Notes: generated by a model not told the origin, from the letters alone. A stretch of DNA of 64,000 nucleotides from Paenibacillus sp. FSL K6-0276 (GCF_037977235.1 NZ_CP150276.1:4030001-4094000), one strand, 5' to 3'. Positions 25,217 through 34,472 are shown, counted from the stretch's first letter. Translations and numbers: made by a program.

Positions 25217-25460
25217 TTGACACAAAAATCCTAAACTCATAGCATAATAGATCCAGTTAAAACTATAAACGGTAAGATATTGATTTAAAGGGGGAATATA
25301 TCAGAATAATGAGAGGTTTGGATGAAAGGTCGAAGCGGATGGTTTGAGAATCTGAGAATTGAAACACGAGTAGAATAGTGTGCGGATTGATGGTGAAATG
25401 GAGGTTGCTCCCGCATCAAAAGTAAGTTCTCTAAAAAGAAACTAACTTTTGATACGGAAT
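25217..25460 (+). ncRNA. Candidate small RNA in a 510-bp gene-free gap
   Basis: TTGACA (25217-25222) with TAGCAT or a CATAAT nearby would start plus-strand transcription into a purine-rich stretch. It includes AAAGGGGGA and a 12-codon frame (MRGLDERSKRMV). It ends at an imperfect 15-bp hairpin, ATCAAAAGT.../...ACTTTTGAT around 25418-25458, just before the convergent mgtC-like gene. There is no strong U-run. No known RNA family was recognised; this is only a candidate. Confidence 0.25.
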
Positions 25461-25471
25461 GTCTTGAGAAA

Positions 25472-26134
25472 TTATTGAAACTCTACTGCCTTAACAGATG
25501 CGTCCTCTTGTATCAGTGATAACAATTTTACAGGATTGAACGATTCAGGAAATCTTACGATAATTTCTAAATTCAATTCGAATTCAGTACTAATATTTTC
25601 AGCGTGAAAGCTTAGAATGGAGATGTTTTTTTCTTCAAGTAGCCCTTGAATTCGACTCATGGCTCCTTCTGTATTAGATAGACAGATAACAATCTGTTGG
25701 GTTTTCGGTGAGGCCAGCCAACTGTATCGACTATGTAATATCTTTTGCCCAAGTAAGATTAATATGGTTGCTCCTCCACCAAGTATATAAAGGCCTGATC
25801 CAATCGCCAGCCCCAGCCCCGCCGTTGCCCAAATCCCCGCTGCAGTTGTGAGACCCTTCACTGTGTGTCTTTGCATAAAAATCATTCCTGCTCCAAGAAA
25901 TCCAACTCCACTTACTACCTGGGCAGCTATACGTGCGGGATCGAGGGTAAGATTGGGCCAAGCGGATTGATCTTGAAATCCATATTTTGAGATGATCATC
26001 ATGAGTGCAGCACCTAAAGCTACAATAAAATGCGTCCTAACTCCCGCTTCTTTCATTCGGCTTTTTCGTTCAAATCCAACTAAAACTCCACAAATTCCAG
26101 CTCCAACTACACGAAGCAAATATTCAAACTCCAT
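25472..26134 (-). CDS. MgtC/SapB family membrane protein
   Basis: 220 residues. Four or five membrane helices in the first 140 residues include LLRVVGAGICGVLVGFERKS, THFIVALGAALMMIISKYGF, RIAAQVVSGVGFLGAGMIFM and GLTTAAGIWATAGLGLAIGS, which is the conserved MgtC core. A cytoplasmic ACT-like tail of about 75 residues follows (QIVICLSNTEGAMSRIQGLL). MgtC proteins affect magnesium limitation survival and ATP synthase or phosphate uptake control. It is monocistronic on the minus strand, and no M-box riboswitch was seen upstream. Confidence 0.88.
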   Translation of the reverse strand: MEFEYLLRVVGAGICGVLVGFERKSRMKEAGVRTHFIVALGAALMMIISKYGFQDQSAWPNLTLDPARIAAQVVSGVGFLGAGMIFMQRHTVKGLTTAAGIWATAGLGLAIGSGLYILGGGATILILLGQKILHSRYSWLASPKTQQIVICLSNTEGAMSRIQGLLEEKNISILSFHAENISTEFELNLEIIVRFPESFNPVKLLSLIQEDASVKAVEFQ

Positions 26135-26402
26135 ACGTTATCCTTCTCTCCTTATGATATGTATCCCTAAAATGCAGACCCTAAATAAAGAGTTTAGCAT
26201 TACGCAGGATCTTGTTGATATGCTATTTATTGTATCATAATCGGATTTCCATATTTTCTACTCAAATGAAATGGACATGATATTTAACATAGTTTGAGCA
26301 TGCGCACAGTCACATCTGCAAAGATTTAACTGTGATACCTTTATAGCTGTTACTCCAATAGAGATTTTATAACGCTCTACAACTAGTGAAAGAGGTGCGT
26401 GT

Positions 26403-27368
26403 ATGAAACTTCCAACAATCCAATTCGGACATATTAAATCCAAGGTTCCTGTTATTCAAGGTGGAATGGGCGTAGGCATATCCTTAAGTGGACTAGCCGC
26501 TGCTGTAGCCAACGCAGGTGGGATCGGCACCATTTCTGGTACAGGCATCACCACTGAAGAACTAAGAATGCATATTCGCAAAACAAGAGAACTCTCTAAA
26601 GGGATTGGATATATCGGTGTGAACGTGCTATTCGCTATGAAGGACTTTGCAGATAAAATGAAAGTTGCTTTGGAAGAAAAGGTGGACTTTATTATTTCCG
26701 GAGCCGGAATTTCCAGAGATATTTATGCTTGGGGAAAAGAGTATGGCACACCTGTGGTGTCTATTGTTTCATCCGCCAAATTAGCCAGAATCTCTGAAAG
26801 ACTTGGTGCCTCCGCAGTCGTTGTCGAAGGGTTTGAAGCTGGGGGCCATTTAGGTACTGATAGATCCATGTTTGATATCCTTCCTGAAGTCGTAGAAGCC
26901 GTTTCGATTCCGGTTATTGCTGCAGGTGGGATTCTGACAGGAGATGATATCGCAAAAGCCCTTCGGATGGGCGCATCTGGTGTCCAGATGGGTACCCGTT
27001 TTGTGGCTAGCCATGAATGTGATGCCCCTTTGGCGTTCAAGCAAAAGTATGTAGATGCTCAGCAAGGCGATACGATCCTGATCAAGTCAACGGTGGGTCT
27101 AGATGGCAGAGCGATTCAGAATGAATTCACAGACCGGATCAGTGATGATGCCAAATTAAAAATTACCAAATGCTATGATTGTCTAAAAGTTTGTTCACAT
27201 CGCTTCTGTACTATGGAATCCCTGCTTACTTCCCTTAGAGGAGATGTTAAGAACGGATTGGTTTTTGCCGGGTCCAGAGTTCATGAGATTAAAGAGATAT
27301 TGTCCGTACAGCAGATTATCGACAATTTAATGAATGAGTATCAAGGGGCTATGAACCCGACAACTTAA
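26403..27368 (+). CDS. Nitronate monooxygenase (2-nitropropane dioxygenase family)
   Basis: 321 residues, FMN-dependent TIM barrel. Motifs are PVIQGGMGVGISLSGLAAAV, GGIGTISGTG, KVDFIISGAGISRDIY, VVVEGFEAGGHLGTD (FMN/active-site His region), VIAAGGILTGDDIAKALRMG and ASGVQMGTRFVASHEC. It oxidises nitronates such as propionate 3-nitronate; FabK-type enoyl-ACP reductases share the fold but are less likely given the length. A cysteine-rich tail CYDCLKVCSHRFC (about residues 257-269) is reminiscent of a small metal site. Ribosome site AAGAGGTG precedes ATG 26403. A perfect terminator follows. Confidence 0.85.
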   Translation: MKLPTIQFGHIKSKVPVIQGGMGVGISLSGLAAAVANAGGIGTISGTGITTEELRMHIRKTRELSKGIGYIGVNVLFAMKDFADKMKVALEEKVDFIISGAGISRDIYAWGKEYGTPVVSIVSSAKLARISERLGASAVVVEGFEAGGHLGTDRSMFDILPEVVEAVSIPVIAAGGILTGDDIAKALRMGASGVQMGTRFVASHECDAPLAFKQKYVDAQQGDTILIKSTVGLDGRAIQNEFTDRISDDAKLKITKCYDCLKVCSHRFCTMESLLTSLRGDVKNGLVFAGSRVHEIKEILSVQQIIDNLMNEYQGAMNPTT

Positions 27369-27444
27369 CCATTACCAATGGGATTCAAGTGTTTTTTGTT
27401 CTTTATCTCTCAAGGGTATTAGAATAGTTTTTAGGGTTAGATAA

Positions 27445-27484
27445 AATAAGAACCTTTTGTTGTATGCAACAAAAGGTTCTTATT
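27445..27484. terminator. Bidirectional terminator
   Basis: AATAAGAACCTTTTGTTG pairs perfectly (18 bp) with CAACAAAAGGTTCTTATT around a TATG loop. It lies between convergent genes and serves both the nitronate monooxygenase gene and the small minus-strand gene at 27530. Confidence 0.85.
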
Positions 27485-27529
27485 AAAAGGTATTGATTGA
27501 TTATAGTTGATTCTTCATCAACATAGCCT

Positions 27530-27745
27530 CTACATCATTCCACGGGTATTCGAAATGCCATCTTCTTGATGACAGCTCTTATACATTTGCTCTAGCTCGG
27601 AATCACCCATGTTAGGATGTCTTTCTTTCATAAAGGGTAACATCTCTTTAAAAGTGCTCGGAAAAACCTCGGCAGCATAAACAGCTGTTCCAATTCCAAA
27701 TGACAAAATAATTACACAGATTACTGCAAATACTCCTCTTTTCAA
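27530..27745 (-). CDS. Small secreted protein with CHxxxG-like motif
   Basis: 71 residues. A signal peptide of about 24 residues (MKRGVFAVICVIILSFGIGT, ending VYAA) precedes a mature part FKEMLPFMKERHPNMGDSEL, EQMYKSCHQEDG, NTRGMM. The motif (MLPFMK..HP..SD.EL..MY..CH) is found in small Bacillales exported proteins that databases sometimes label, wrongly, as FAD/FMN-containing dehydrogenase. Function unknown. The lone CH and the Met-rich ends could bind metal or heme, which is speculation. Start is TTG 27745 with TAGGAG 8 nt upstream. It follows a 29-residue membrane peptide gene by 34 bp. Confidence 0.65.
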   Translation of the reverse strand: MKRGVFAVICVIILSFGIGTAVYAAEVFPSTFKEMLPFMKERHPNMGDSELEQMYKSCHQEDGISNTRGMM

Positions 27746-27779
27746 ATAAACATCTCCTAAATTAAAATACGGAAAAAAA

Positions 27780-27869
27780 TCAATACGAAAAAAAGTTTGC
27801 TGAAACCAACATGCACATCAGACCCATTCCCATAACTAGAATGGCTATGATCCAATCCGCTTTTTTCAT
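27780..27869 (-). CDS. 29-residue membrane peptide
   Basis: A short frame begins MKKADWIIAILVMGMGLMCM and ends VSANFFSY, a single transmembrane helix rich in methionine. GGGAGG lies 7 nt before the ATG, better than many longer genes here. It is 34 bp upstream of the small secreted protein gene and in the same direction, so the two probably form a mini-operon. No family recognised. Confidence 0.55.
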   Translation of the reverse strand: MKKADWIIAILVMGMGLMCMLVSANFFSY

Positions 27870-28092
27870 ATTTATCCTCCCGTGTCATCGAACACCCTGA
27901 CTCCGATGAACAGTGGGTTCAATAATATTAACATTATAGATGAATATTGTGTTGAAACTATGTGGGGCATGTTAGCGGATAATTTTTGTCTATTTCGTGA
28001 AATTCTTCACTATATAATCATTCGTTCATATTGCGTTCTTATTTGCATGATATACTTTCAATCATAACGTTAAATACAAAGGAGACAAGATC

Positions 28093-28488
28093 ATGAAAAA
28101 ATTGTATTACACATCTTTTTTCTATGCGATTCTCGGTTTAATAGCTGGTGTTGCTTATCGTGAAATCACCAAAATGAATGATTTCGAAGGAAACACCATA
28201 TTAGTCGCGCTTCATACCCATATTCTTGTGCTAGGATTCTTCTTCTTTATCATTGCAATGATCCTAGACAAGTTATTTAATATCCATGAGGCTAAGTCCT
28301 TTGGCGCGTGGTACATTGTGTATAACATTGGTCTTCTAATCACAATCGGTACCATGGCTACTCGCGGGATGCTGCAAATTAACGGGACTGACATCAGCTT
28401 CTTGCCACATATTGCGGGTCTCGGTCATGCCATAGTAGGCGCTGGTATCATATGGCTGCTAATTCTGCTCGGTAAACGAATTAAATAA
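28093..28488 (+). CDS. DUF2871 membrane protein
   Basis: 131 residues with four helices (about 6-24, 40-60, 74-92, 105-127). The sequence YREITKMNDFEGNTILVALH, THILVLGFFFFIIAMILDKL and FLPHIAGLGHAIVGAGIIWL is the DUF2871 pattern, with conserved histidines (H40, H42, H110, H115) placed like heme ligands in cbb3-oxidase-type subunits. Function is unknown; membrane heme or copper chemistry is a guess. AAAGGAGACAAGATC precedes ATG. Confidence 0.75.
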   Translation: MKKLYYTSFFYAILGLIAGVAYREITKMNDFEGNTILVALHTHILVLGFFFFIIAMILDKLFNIHEAKSFGAWYIVYNIGLLITIGTMATRGMLQINGTDISFLPHIAGLGHAIVGAGIIWLLILLGKRIK

Positions 28489-28497
28489 TAGAGAAAA

Positions 28498-28530
28498 AGC
28501 CGCTGGATAACATTCCAGTGGCTCTTTTGA
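28498..28530 (+). terminator. Terminator after DUF2871 gene
   Basis: AGCCGCTGGA pairs with TCCAGTGGCT (one G-T), with flanking AAAA/TTTT, followed by CTTTTGATTTTT. Confidence 0.8.
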
Positions 28531-28714
28531 TTTTTGATATAAAAGTTCATACCAAATGAGACTATAAGTATATTTGTTTATAAACTGGTAAATGATACAA
28601 TATGGAAGTCACATGAAATCTTAAATTTTAACTTTAGGCAATGCTTACGATGCAGGTTGTGTACAAAGTAGGTCATTGAAGTATCGCCAACAAAACTTTA
28701 AAGGAGTGAAGTAA

Positions 28715-29143
28715 ATGTCTATCGATGTTTATCTTAATTTCAACGGAAATTGTCGTGAAGCCGCAGAATTTTACGCAGAGGTGTTTGGATCTGAACGTCC
28801 ACAAATCATGACCTTTGGAGAAACACCCCCCGATCCCAATTTCACTCTTCCTGAGGAAGCCAAAGATTTGGTAATGCACACCCGTTTGAATATTGAAGGC
28901 AGCAATGTAATGTTCTCAGATGTTTTCCCAGGCATGCCTTTTGTGGAAGGAAACAATATTAGTCTTGCCGTTGTTAGTAAGAATATGGATAACGTTAAGA
29001 GCTATTTTCATAAACTTCAAGAGGGCGGTAAAGTAGTGATGGAGTTACAAGAAACCTTCTGGAGCAGCTGTTATGGTAGTTTAAAAGATAAATTCGGCAT
29101 CGATTGGCAATTCAATTATGATGACGGACGAATGAATATGTAA
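28715..29143 (+). CDS. PhnB-like VOC family protein
   Basis: 142 residues. VYLNFNGNCREAAEFYAEVF, then MTFGETPPDP, KDLVMHTRLNIEGSNVMFSD, LAVVSKNMDNVKSYFHKLQE and a final GSLKDKFGIDWQFNYD match the PhnB/3-demethylubiquinone methyltransferase-like subgroup of the glyoxalase fold. These single-domain proteins are widespread and mostly of unknown substrate. AAAGGAGTGA is 5-6 nt before the ATG. It is a single gene flanked by terminators. Confidence 0.8.
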   Translation: MSIDVYLNFNGNCREAAEFYAEVFGSERPQIMTFGETPPDPNFTLPEEAKDLVMHTRLNIEGSNVMFSDVFPGMPFVEGNNISLAVVSKNMDNVKSYFHKLQEGGKVVMELQETFWSSCYGSLKDKFGIDWQFNYDDGRMNM

Positions 29144-29152
29144 TAAAAAAAC

Positions 29153-29212
29153 AACGAGTCTGGAGTGGCTGCGAAACCTATTAATACGGGTGCAGCCTAC
29201 CTCCAGCTCGTT
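29153..29212. terminator. Bidirectional terminator
   Basis: AACGAG-CTGGAG-GGCTGC pairs with GCAGCC-CTCCAG-CTCGTT, interrupted by small bulges, with A-run and T-run on the two sides. It lies between convergent genes. Confidence 0.8.
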
Positions 29213-29230
29213 ATTTTTTTGTTCAAGTGC

Positions 29231-31573
29231 TTAGTCCATAATCAAACCGTACACACTGACCTTCCGAATCCGCCTTGCAACTAGCATAGACACCACATAA
29301 GCAACAACTAGAATGATCGCACACAGTAGAAGCACTTGAGGTAAACTAACCGCCAGCTGAACGTTATAAATTCCTAGACTTGAAAGTAATAATACAAACG
29401 CCGAATCCGAGAAAAAATAACCCGCTAAACTCCCCAGCACTACTCCAATTACAATCACCGGAAAGAGACTGAACGTAATCTGTGTCATCAGGTTAAAGGT
29501 GGTATATCCTATACCTTTAAGAATACCGAATTCTCGCTTACGCTTCATAATCAAAGTTTTAATCACCAAATACAAGATTAGACTGACCACAATAATTGTG
29601 ACCACAGTAATGACTGCTGTCATAGAAGATACTGCTGAAGTGAATGTACTAAGCGTGCTGTCCATCGCTTCTCGAACGTTAGTAATATTCCATTGTCCGG
29701 GGAAACGTGCTTCCAGATCCTTCACAAAAGCTTGAGAATCTCCCCCCTCATTCAGATACACATTGATGGATTGAGAGGTGTACTCCGGTTGCAGTCTTCT
29801 CATTCCGTCTCCGGTCATACTCGCTACCATCCCAAGCTGATTAATCTGCTGGCTTAGGCCAGTGATCAAATAATTCTCAGTCATACCATTAAAACTGACC
29901 GGAACCTCATCCCCTACTTCTTTATTCTCCAATCTCGCAATAACACCGGAAATCGAAATTTCGTTATCATAAATGGGTTGCCTGCCTTTGTATGTTGTTT
30001 GTGTCTCTAGCTTGCTATAATCGTCTGATACTCGAAGCATAAAGCTGGTGTCTTTAATCGAAGCGAGCATACTATCCAATACAGTCAACTTTTTGACCGT
30101 TGGCATAGCCTCTAATTCTGTAAACATCCCCTGCTCTAGATTTCCGTTCTTTGGTAACAACATGAAATCGCTGCGCTCTATACCCACCAGTTCTATAACG
30201 GTGGAGGTGTCTCCCTTAAAATTGAAATTCAGTATAGAGCAAAAAATACTAGAAAAGGTTAGTCCGGCAACAATCAGTACGATCATCATATTCTGTTTCA
30301 TCTGCCTTAATAATGCTTTAAGGCTTAAGCTGATTTGCAGATTCATACGGGATGTTTCAAGTGGAATGTGATTCCGTTTGAAATTGTGCGTATGGATTCC
30401 GCTCTGCAGAGCTGCAATCGGAGTAATATTCCGGATTCGCCGACTCGACAAATAGGTAACCAGTAGAACCAGTCCGGAGATGATAACCAAACTAAGCACC
30501 GCACTGACCATTTCAAATGATACAGGCCACAGCAGTCCGATCGAAGATGAAATCATATTCCCTACCAAGGGCATAACTAATCCTGCTATCCCGCCTCCCG
30601 GTATGGCTGCGATGATGGAAACCGAGGCGAACTGTAGCAGAAGCGCGTTTTTAATCTGCCATGAGGTATAACCGTTCGCTTTTAAAACACCAATGTTAGT
30701 CAGATTGTCTTCAATATGTCCTAATATTTGAAACCTGATCACAATAAGCGAGATCAGAACCATAATCAATGCAAATACGATCAAAATAGCTGCTAAAAGA
30801 TTAACAAAAACACGGTTCCCTTCGAGTCCGACTTCCGCCCGCATTACTTGAAATTGACTCTTACTTCCTGAGGCAAAAATCCGCTCACTTAGCATTTGTT
30901 CCAGCTTCACATCCTTTGAAGGATCGATCAAATCTGCTGAAAGAAAACTATACTGAGCTTCTGTTCCAAGACGTTTCTCCAATTGCTTATACCCTTCATC
31001 ATTCAGAAAAACTTTTAACGCTCCATTCGTTAATGTCCCTAGAAGCGGCTCCTCAATAAAGCCACCGATGGTATAAGAGAATTGGTTATTATCGTATACT
31101 AAAGAAAAGGTATCACCAAGATCATACCCCGATCCTACATGGAATAAATATGGTAGATAGATCATATTCGGATCGCTAAATTTGAGCGGGGTCGTTGTTT
31201 TGAATACTCCCTTGGTCCGCGGTGTATCCGAGTTAAGAATTATAAAAGCAACAGTAGTGTCCGTTTCTCCGTACTTCATTTTAGCGTCTGCTAACAGAAT
31301 CGCTGCTTCAGTCTCCCAAGATTCGGTATATGGATAACTATCCACGAGATCTTGATACTCTTTTAGATGTTCATCTTTTGCAAAATATGCGCTTATTTCT
31401 GGTGTCTCTAGCTCAGTCATTTTTTCTTGCTGAAAAGAATTGAGCTTCAAACTGACCGTGAGGCCAATATTCAGCAGCAGCACAGCTATCATAATCAACA
31501 CAAAGAGCGTAATCGTTGCACTTTTTCTTTTGCGAATATTGGCCCAAGCGAGTTTTCCTATTAAGCTTCTCAT
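29231..31573 (-). CDS. ABC transporter permease with two FtsX domains
   Basis: About 780 residues from the ATG at 31573 (GGGGTGG 5 nt upstream; an in-frame GTG at 31582 would overlap the ATPase gene). There is one N-terminal helix (LFVLIMIAVLLLNIGLTVSL), a large extracytoplasmic region of about 200 residues, three helices of FtsX domain 1 (near 260-385), a further helix (IVLIVAGLTFSSIFCSILNF), a second extracytoplasmic region of about 200 residues, and a terminal three-helix FtsX domain 2. This is the MacB/LolE-type mechanotransmission architecture. With its ATPase, kinase and regulator in one operon it probably exports, or releases from the membrane, an antimicrobial peptide. Confidence 0.85.
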   Translation of the reverse strand: MRSLIGKLAWANIRKRKSATITLFVLIMIAVLLLNIGLTVSLKLNSFQQEKMTELETPEISAYFAKDEHLKEYQDLVDSYPYTESWETEAAILLADAKMKYGETDTTVAFIILNSDTPRTKGVFKTTTPLKFSDPNMIYLPYLFHVGSGYDLGDTFSLVYDNNQFSYTIGGFIEEPLLGTLTNGALKVFLNDEGYKQLEKRLGTEAQYSFLSADLIDPSKDVKLEQMLSERIFASGSKSQFQVMRAEVGLEGNRVFVNLLAAILIVFALIMVLISLIVIRFQILGHIEDNLTNIGVLKANGYTSWQIKNALLLQFASVSIIAAIPGGGIAGLVMPLVGNMISSSIGLLWPVSFEMVSAVLSLVIISGLVLLVTYLSSRRIRNITPIAALQSGIHTHNFKRNHIPLETSRMNLQISLSLKALLRQMKQNMMIVLIVAGLTFSSIFCSILNFNFKGDTSTVIELVGIERSDFMLLPKNGNLEQGMFTELEAMPTVKKLTVLDSMLASIKDTSFMLRVSDDYSKLETQTTYKGRQPIYDNEISISGVIARLENKEVGDEVPVSFNGMTENYLITGLSQQINQLGMVASMTGDGMRRLQPEYTSQSINVYLNEGGDSQAFVKDLEARFPGQWNITNVREAMDSTLSTFTSAVSSMTAVITVVTIIVVSLILYLVIKTLIMKRKREFGILKGIGYTTFNLMTQITFSLFPVIVIGVVLGSLAGYFFSDSAFVLLLSSLGIYNVQLAVSLPQVLLLCAIILVVAYVVSMLVARRIRKVSVYGLIMD

Positions 31574-31575
31574 CC

Positions 31576-32349
31576 CTACCACCCCAATTCGGTTAAAAAG
31601 GACTGTAATTGCAGCTGCCGTTCAGGTCCACTATCTTCGCTATAAGGGGAAAGGCACAAATCTCCAACGATTACTCCATCCTGCAGATACAAGATCCGAT
31701 TACCACGCAGCGCAGTTTTGAGATCATGAGTAACCATAATTATGCTTTGCCCCTGCTTATTCACCTCTGTCAGGACACGCAGTACACCTATTCCTGCTGA
31801 GCTATTTAGCGCTCCAGTCGGCTCATCAGCGAATACCGCCTTTGGACTGTTGATCAGGGCCCGGATAATTCCGGCACGCTGTGCTTCGCCTCCTGAGATT
31901 TGCGCCGGAAACTTGCCCCAAATAGAGTCATCCAGACCTACATCAGAGAGCAGCTTTTTGGCTTTTTCCACGGCCCCAGCTCTATCCTTTTGTACAAGAA
32001 AAGCGCTTGATAACACATTGTCGAGGACACTCATCGTATCGAGTAGATGAATCTGTTGAAAAACAAATCCACAATTCTTCCGCCGGAATACCGCAAGCTG
32101 ATCATTACTCATTGCCGTAATATCCTGGCCTTCAAACAGAACCTCTCCGAGCGTTGGCTTATCCATTCCCGAAATGGCATACAGCAGTGTTGATTTACCA
32201 GATCCTGAACTGCCCATGATAATCGTGAAATCGCCATGATATAAAGTCAGATCTAGATTTTTTAAAACATGCTGCTGAGTTCCTCCATGGGAGAAGGTTT
32301 TCCCAAGCTTATGTGTCTGCATTAGCACTTTATTATTTACAACGCTCAT
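31576..32349 (-). CDS. ABC transporter ATP-binding protein (MacB/LolD type)
   Basis: 257 residues from the ATG at 32349 (GGAGTG 6 nt upstream; the frame can be read from 32379). Walker A IMGSSGSGKSTLLYA, Q-loop FVFQQIHLLDTMS, signature ISGGEAQRAGIIRALI, Walker B VFADEPTGALNS and H-loop VTHDLK. LDTMSVLDNV is typical of the LolD/MacB/BceA group. It partners the FtsX permease encoded directly downstream. The 135-bp gap to the kinase gene carries two TTAAGAA blocks (minus strand, 32474-32480 and 32506-32512) that could be a site for the response regulator and give the ABC genes their own inducible promoter. Confidence 0.9.
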   Translation of the reverse strand: MSVVNNKVLMQTHKLGKTFSHGGTQQHVLKNLDLTLYHGDFTIIMGSSGSGKSTLLYAISGMDKPTLGEVLFEGQDITAMSNDQLAVFRRKNCGFVFQQIHLLDTMSVLDNVLSSAFLVQKDRAGAVEKAKKLLSDVGLDDSIWGKFPAQISGGEAQRAGIIRALINSPKAVFADEPTGALNSSAGIGVLRVLTEVNKQGQSIIMVTHDLKTALRGNRILYLQDGVIVGDLCLSPYSEDSGPERQLQLQSFLTELGW

Positions 32350-32514
32350 CTTGAACACTCCATTTACATTCATGCTCATTAATTACGCTAATAGAAACTA
32401 AAGATCTAAGCGAAATATAATGGCTGCAATCACAGATTCATTCGCAATTGCAACCTTATCGTACGTTAAAAGTTCTTAACATGTCTTTGTGCAATCCTTA
32501 GCGAATTCTTAATT

Positions 32515-33783
32515 CTATCCTGCCAATGGAATCAACAGCTTTACTGTAAATCCATTCTGCCGATTGGAACATATAATGTCGCCCTGCATTTTTTGCATCA
32601 TAAAACGGGAAATGTACAGACCTAGACCCGCGCCGTTCTGACTCATGGCCAGACTGCCCCGAAAGAATTTATTGAATATTAAGGGCAATTCCTCCTCAGG
32701 AACACCAGGTCCATAATCCAGAATATCAACCTCCAGGTAATGATCCCTAATCTCGAATTTAATATCGATGGGTGTACCGGAGTTGGCGTATTTATAGGAA
32801 TTATTCACAACATTATCGATGACCTGCTGTAGCCGCAAGGGGTCCACAGTAATGATACAGTCTGGCACAGACGCGGCTGAAATCCGTTCATAGAAATTCA
32901 CATTATTTATAATTTGGGTCAGCAGATGACTATGCTCCTCCGTTAAGCTGACTTTAAGTTCATTCAATTCCTCCAAGGTCGAATGGAACATATCTGTGAC
33001 CAGACGATCAATCTGATCCGCTTTGGAAAATAAGGTGTTCAGCTGTCTGCTTGTCTTCTCATCTCTTGTGCTTAATAACATCAGTTCCGTGATCGCCTTC
33101 AGCGAAGCGACTGGTGTCTTAATATCATGACTGAGACTAGCAACCAGTTCCTTCTTACTCTTATTCGCCAAATATTCGCTGTGCCTAGCCGCTGCAAGCT
33201 CTTCCCGCATCATATCAAAGCTTTCCGTAAAAGCCCCAAACAGATGATTACGATCCATCTCTAGCGGCACTTCAAGATCACCTCTCGCGATGTGCTTCGC
33301 GAATAACTGCATTTTGCGAAACGGACGAAGAATGGATCTATTCAGGAACCAAATATAGAGGATGCCTAGAATCGTAAGCAAAAGCAGCATCACAACAGAA
33401 ACTTGTATGAATTGTTGTTTCATATGTATAAAAATCTTACGGTAATCATTATTAATAATCACTTTACCCACCATCTTATCCTGAACAACAACATCGACTA
33501 AGGTGTCACGATTGTTGATGGCCTCGTTAATGGTAGTAGAAATCGCATTCTTCGTCTGATATCTAAGAGCTCCCAAGGAATCAATAACGGCGAAATCATA
33601 AGGACTTTCCTTATACAGTTTCGGATCGAGCTTCTCCCAATTCTGCTCCGTAAGCTTAACAATGGTGTTGATAGCCACTCGATCCGTTGAGGTCTCCACC
33701 TTCAAATTAAATATCAGAAATAGGAGAGTTATACTTGCAGCGAGTATAGTGAGCAGCAGAGTTAACAGTAGTTTTTTAGTCAT
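32515..33783 (-). CDS. Sensor histidine kinase of an envelope-stress/peptide-resistance system
   Basis: 422 residues. TM1 at about 5-27, an extracytoplasmic segment of about 100 residues, TM2 around 130-148 (VSVVMLLLLTILGILYIWFL), a HAMP domain (RSILRPFRKMQLFAKHIARG), HisKA with phospho-acceptor in VASLSHDIKTPVASLKAITE, and HATPase_c with NVVNNSYKYANSG, DYGPGVPEEELP and GAGLGLYISRFM. The sensor loop is larger than in BceS-type kinases, so it may bind ligand itself. The regulator gene is 3 bp upstream and the two are co-translated. Confidence 0.88.
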   Translation of the reverse strand: MTKKLLLTLLLTILAASITLLFLIFNLKVETSTDRVAINTIVKLTEQNWEKLDPKLYKESPYDFAVIDSLGALRYQTKNAISTTINEAINNRDTLVDVVVQDKMVGKVIINNDYRKIFIHMKQQFIQVSVVMLLLLTILGILYIWFLNRSILRPFRKMQLFAKHIARGDLEVPLEMDRNHLFGAFTESFDMMREELAAARHSEYLANKSKKELVASLSHDIKTPVASLKAITELMLLSTRDEKTSRQLNTLFSKADQIDRLVTDMFHSTLEELNELKVSLTEEHSHLLTQIINNVNFYERISAASVPDCIITVDPLRLQQVIDNVVNNSYKYANSGTPIDIKFEIRDHYLEVDILDYGPGVPEEELPLIFNKFFRGSLAMSQNGAGLGLYISRFMMQKMQGDIICSNRQNGFTVKLLIPLAG

Positions 33784-33785
33784 GG

Positions 33786-34472
33786 CTATTTATCCTCAAA
33801 AGCATAACCGATACCCCAAACGGTACGGATATACTGTGGGTCGTTAGGATTCTGCTCGATCTTCTCACGAAGATGGCGTATATGTACATTTAAAGTGCCG
33901 TCTCCCGCAAAAACATCCCCCCATACTCCTGTGAATAACTCCTCTTTGGGGATTACCCGATTTTTATGCTGAATCAAAAACTTAAGCAATTTATATTCCA
34001 TCGTTTTCAGCTTGAGAGGTACGCCGTTAAGACTTGCCCTTCTAAGTTCGGGATCAATCTGGATGGGGCCGGATTCAAAAATGGATGCCTCGGCGGCTAC
34101 AACTTCGTTGTTGTACCGTTTAAGCACTGCCTTCACTTTGGCGAGCAGCACTCTCAGAGTATACGGTTTATGAATATAGTCATCTCCCCCGATATCAAGA
34201 GCAATCAATACATCATCCTCACTGGAGCGGGCACTTATGAACAGAATGGGGATTCCAGTCGTCTGACGCAGCTCTTTACATAACTGGAAGCCGGATTCAC
34301 CACCTAAATTAATATCAAGGAGTAACATCGACACCTGATGCTCACTCAAAAAGCTCCGACAAGCATCGGCGCTTGTAACAAACGCGGTTTGAACATCAAA
34401 CAAATTAAAATATTCGCAGGTGGTTTCCGCAAGTTCAGTTTCATCATCAATAATCAAACAATCATATCTCAT
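33786..34472 (-). CDS. OmpR-family response regulator
   Basis: 228 residues. The receiver domain has CLIIDDETELAETTCEYFNL (acidic pocket), MLLLDINLGGESG with the phosphorylation Asp at about residue 53, and HKPYTL with the conserved Lys. The C-terminal winged helix (about 130-225) has LRRASLNGVPLKLKTMEYKL, PKEELFTGVWG and LNVHIRHLREKIEQNP. It is first of the RR-HK-ABC-permease operon and divergent (66 bp) from the serine hydrolase gene at 34539, which it might also control. Confidence 0.9.
   Translation of the reverse strand: MRYDCLIIDDETELAETTCEYFNLFDVQTAFVTSADACRSFLSEHQVSMLLLDINLGGESGFQLCKELRQTTGIPILFISARSSEDDVLIALDIGGDDYIHKPYTLRVLLAKVKAVLKRYNNEVVAAEASIFESGPIQIDPELRRASLNGVPLKLKTMEYKLLKFLIQHKNRVIPKEELFTGVWGDVFAGDGTLNVHIRHLREKIEQNPNDPQYIRTVWGIGYAFEDK

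Noticed and set aside
27882..28067. Plus-strand 61-codon frame before the DUF2871 gene
   Set aside because: No ribosome site, no family, and located in the probable promoter region.
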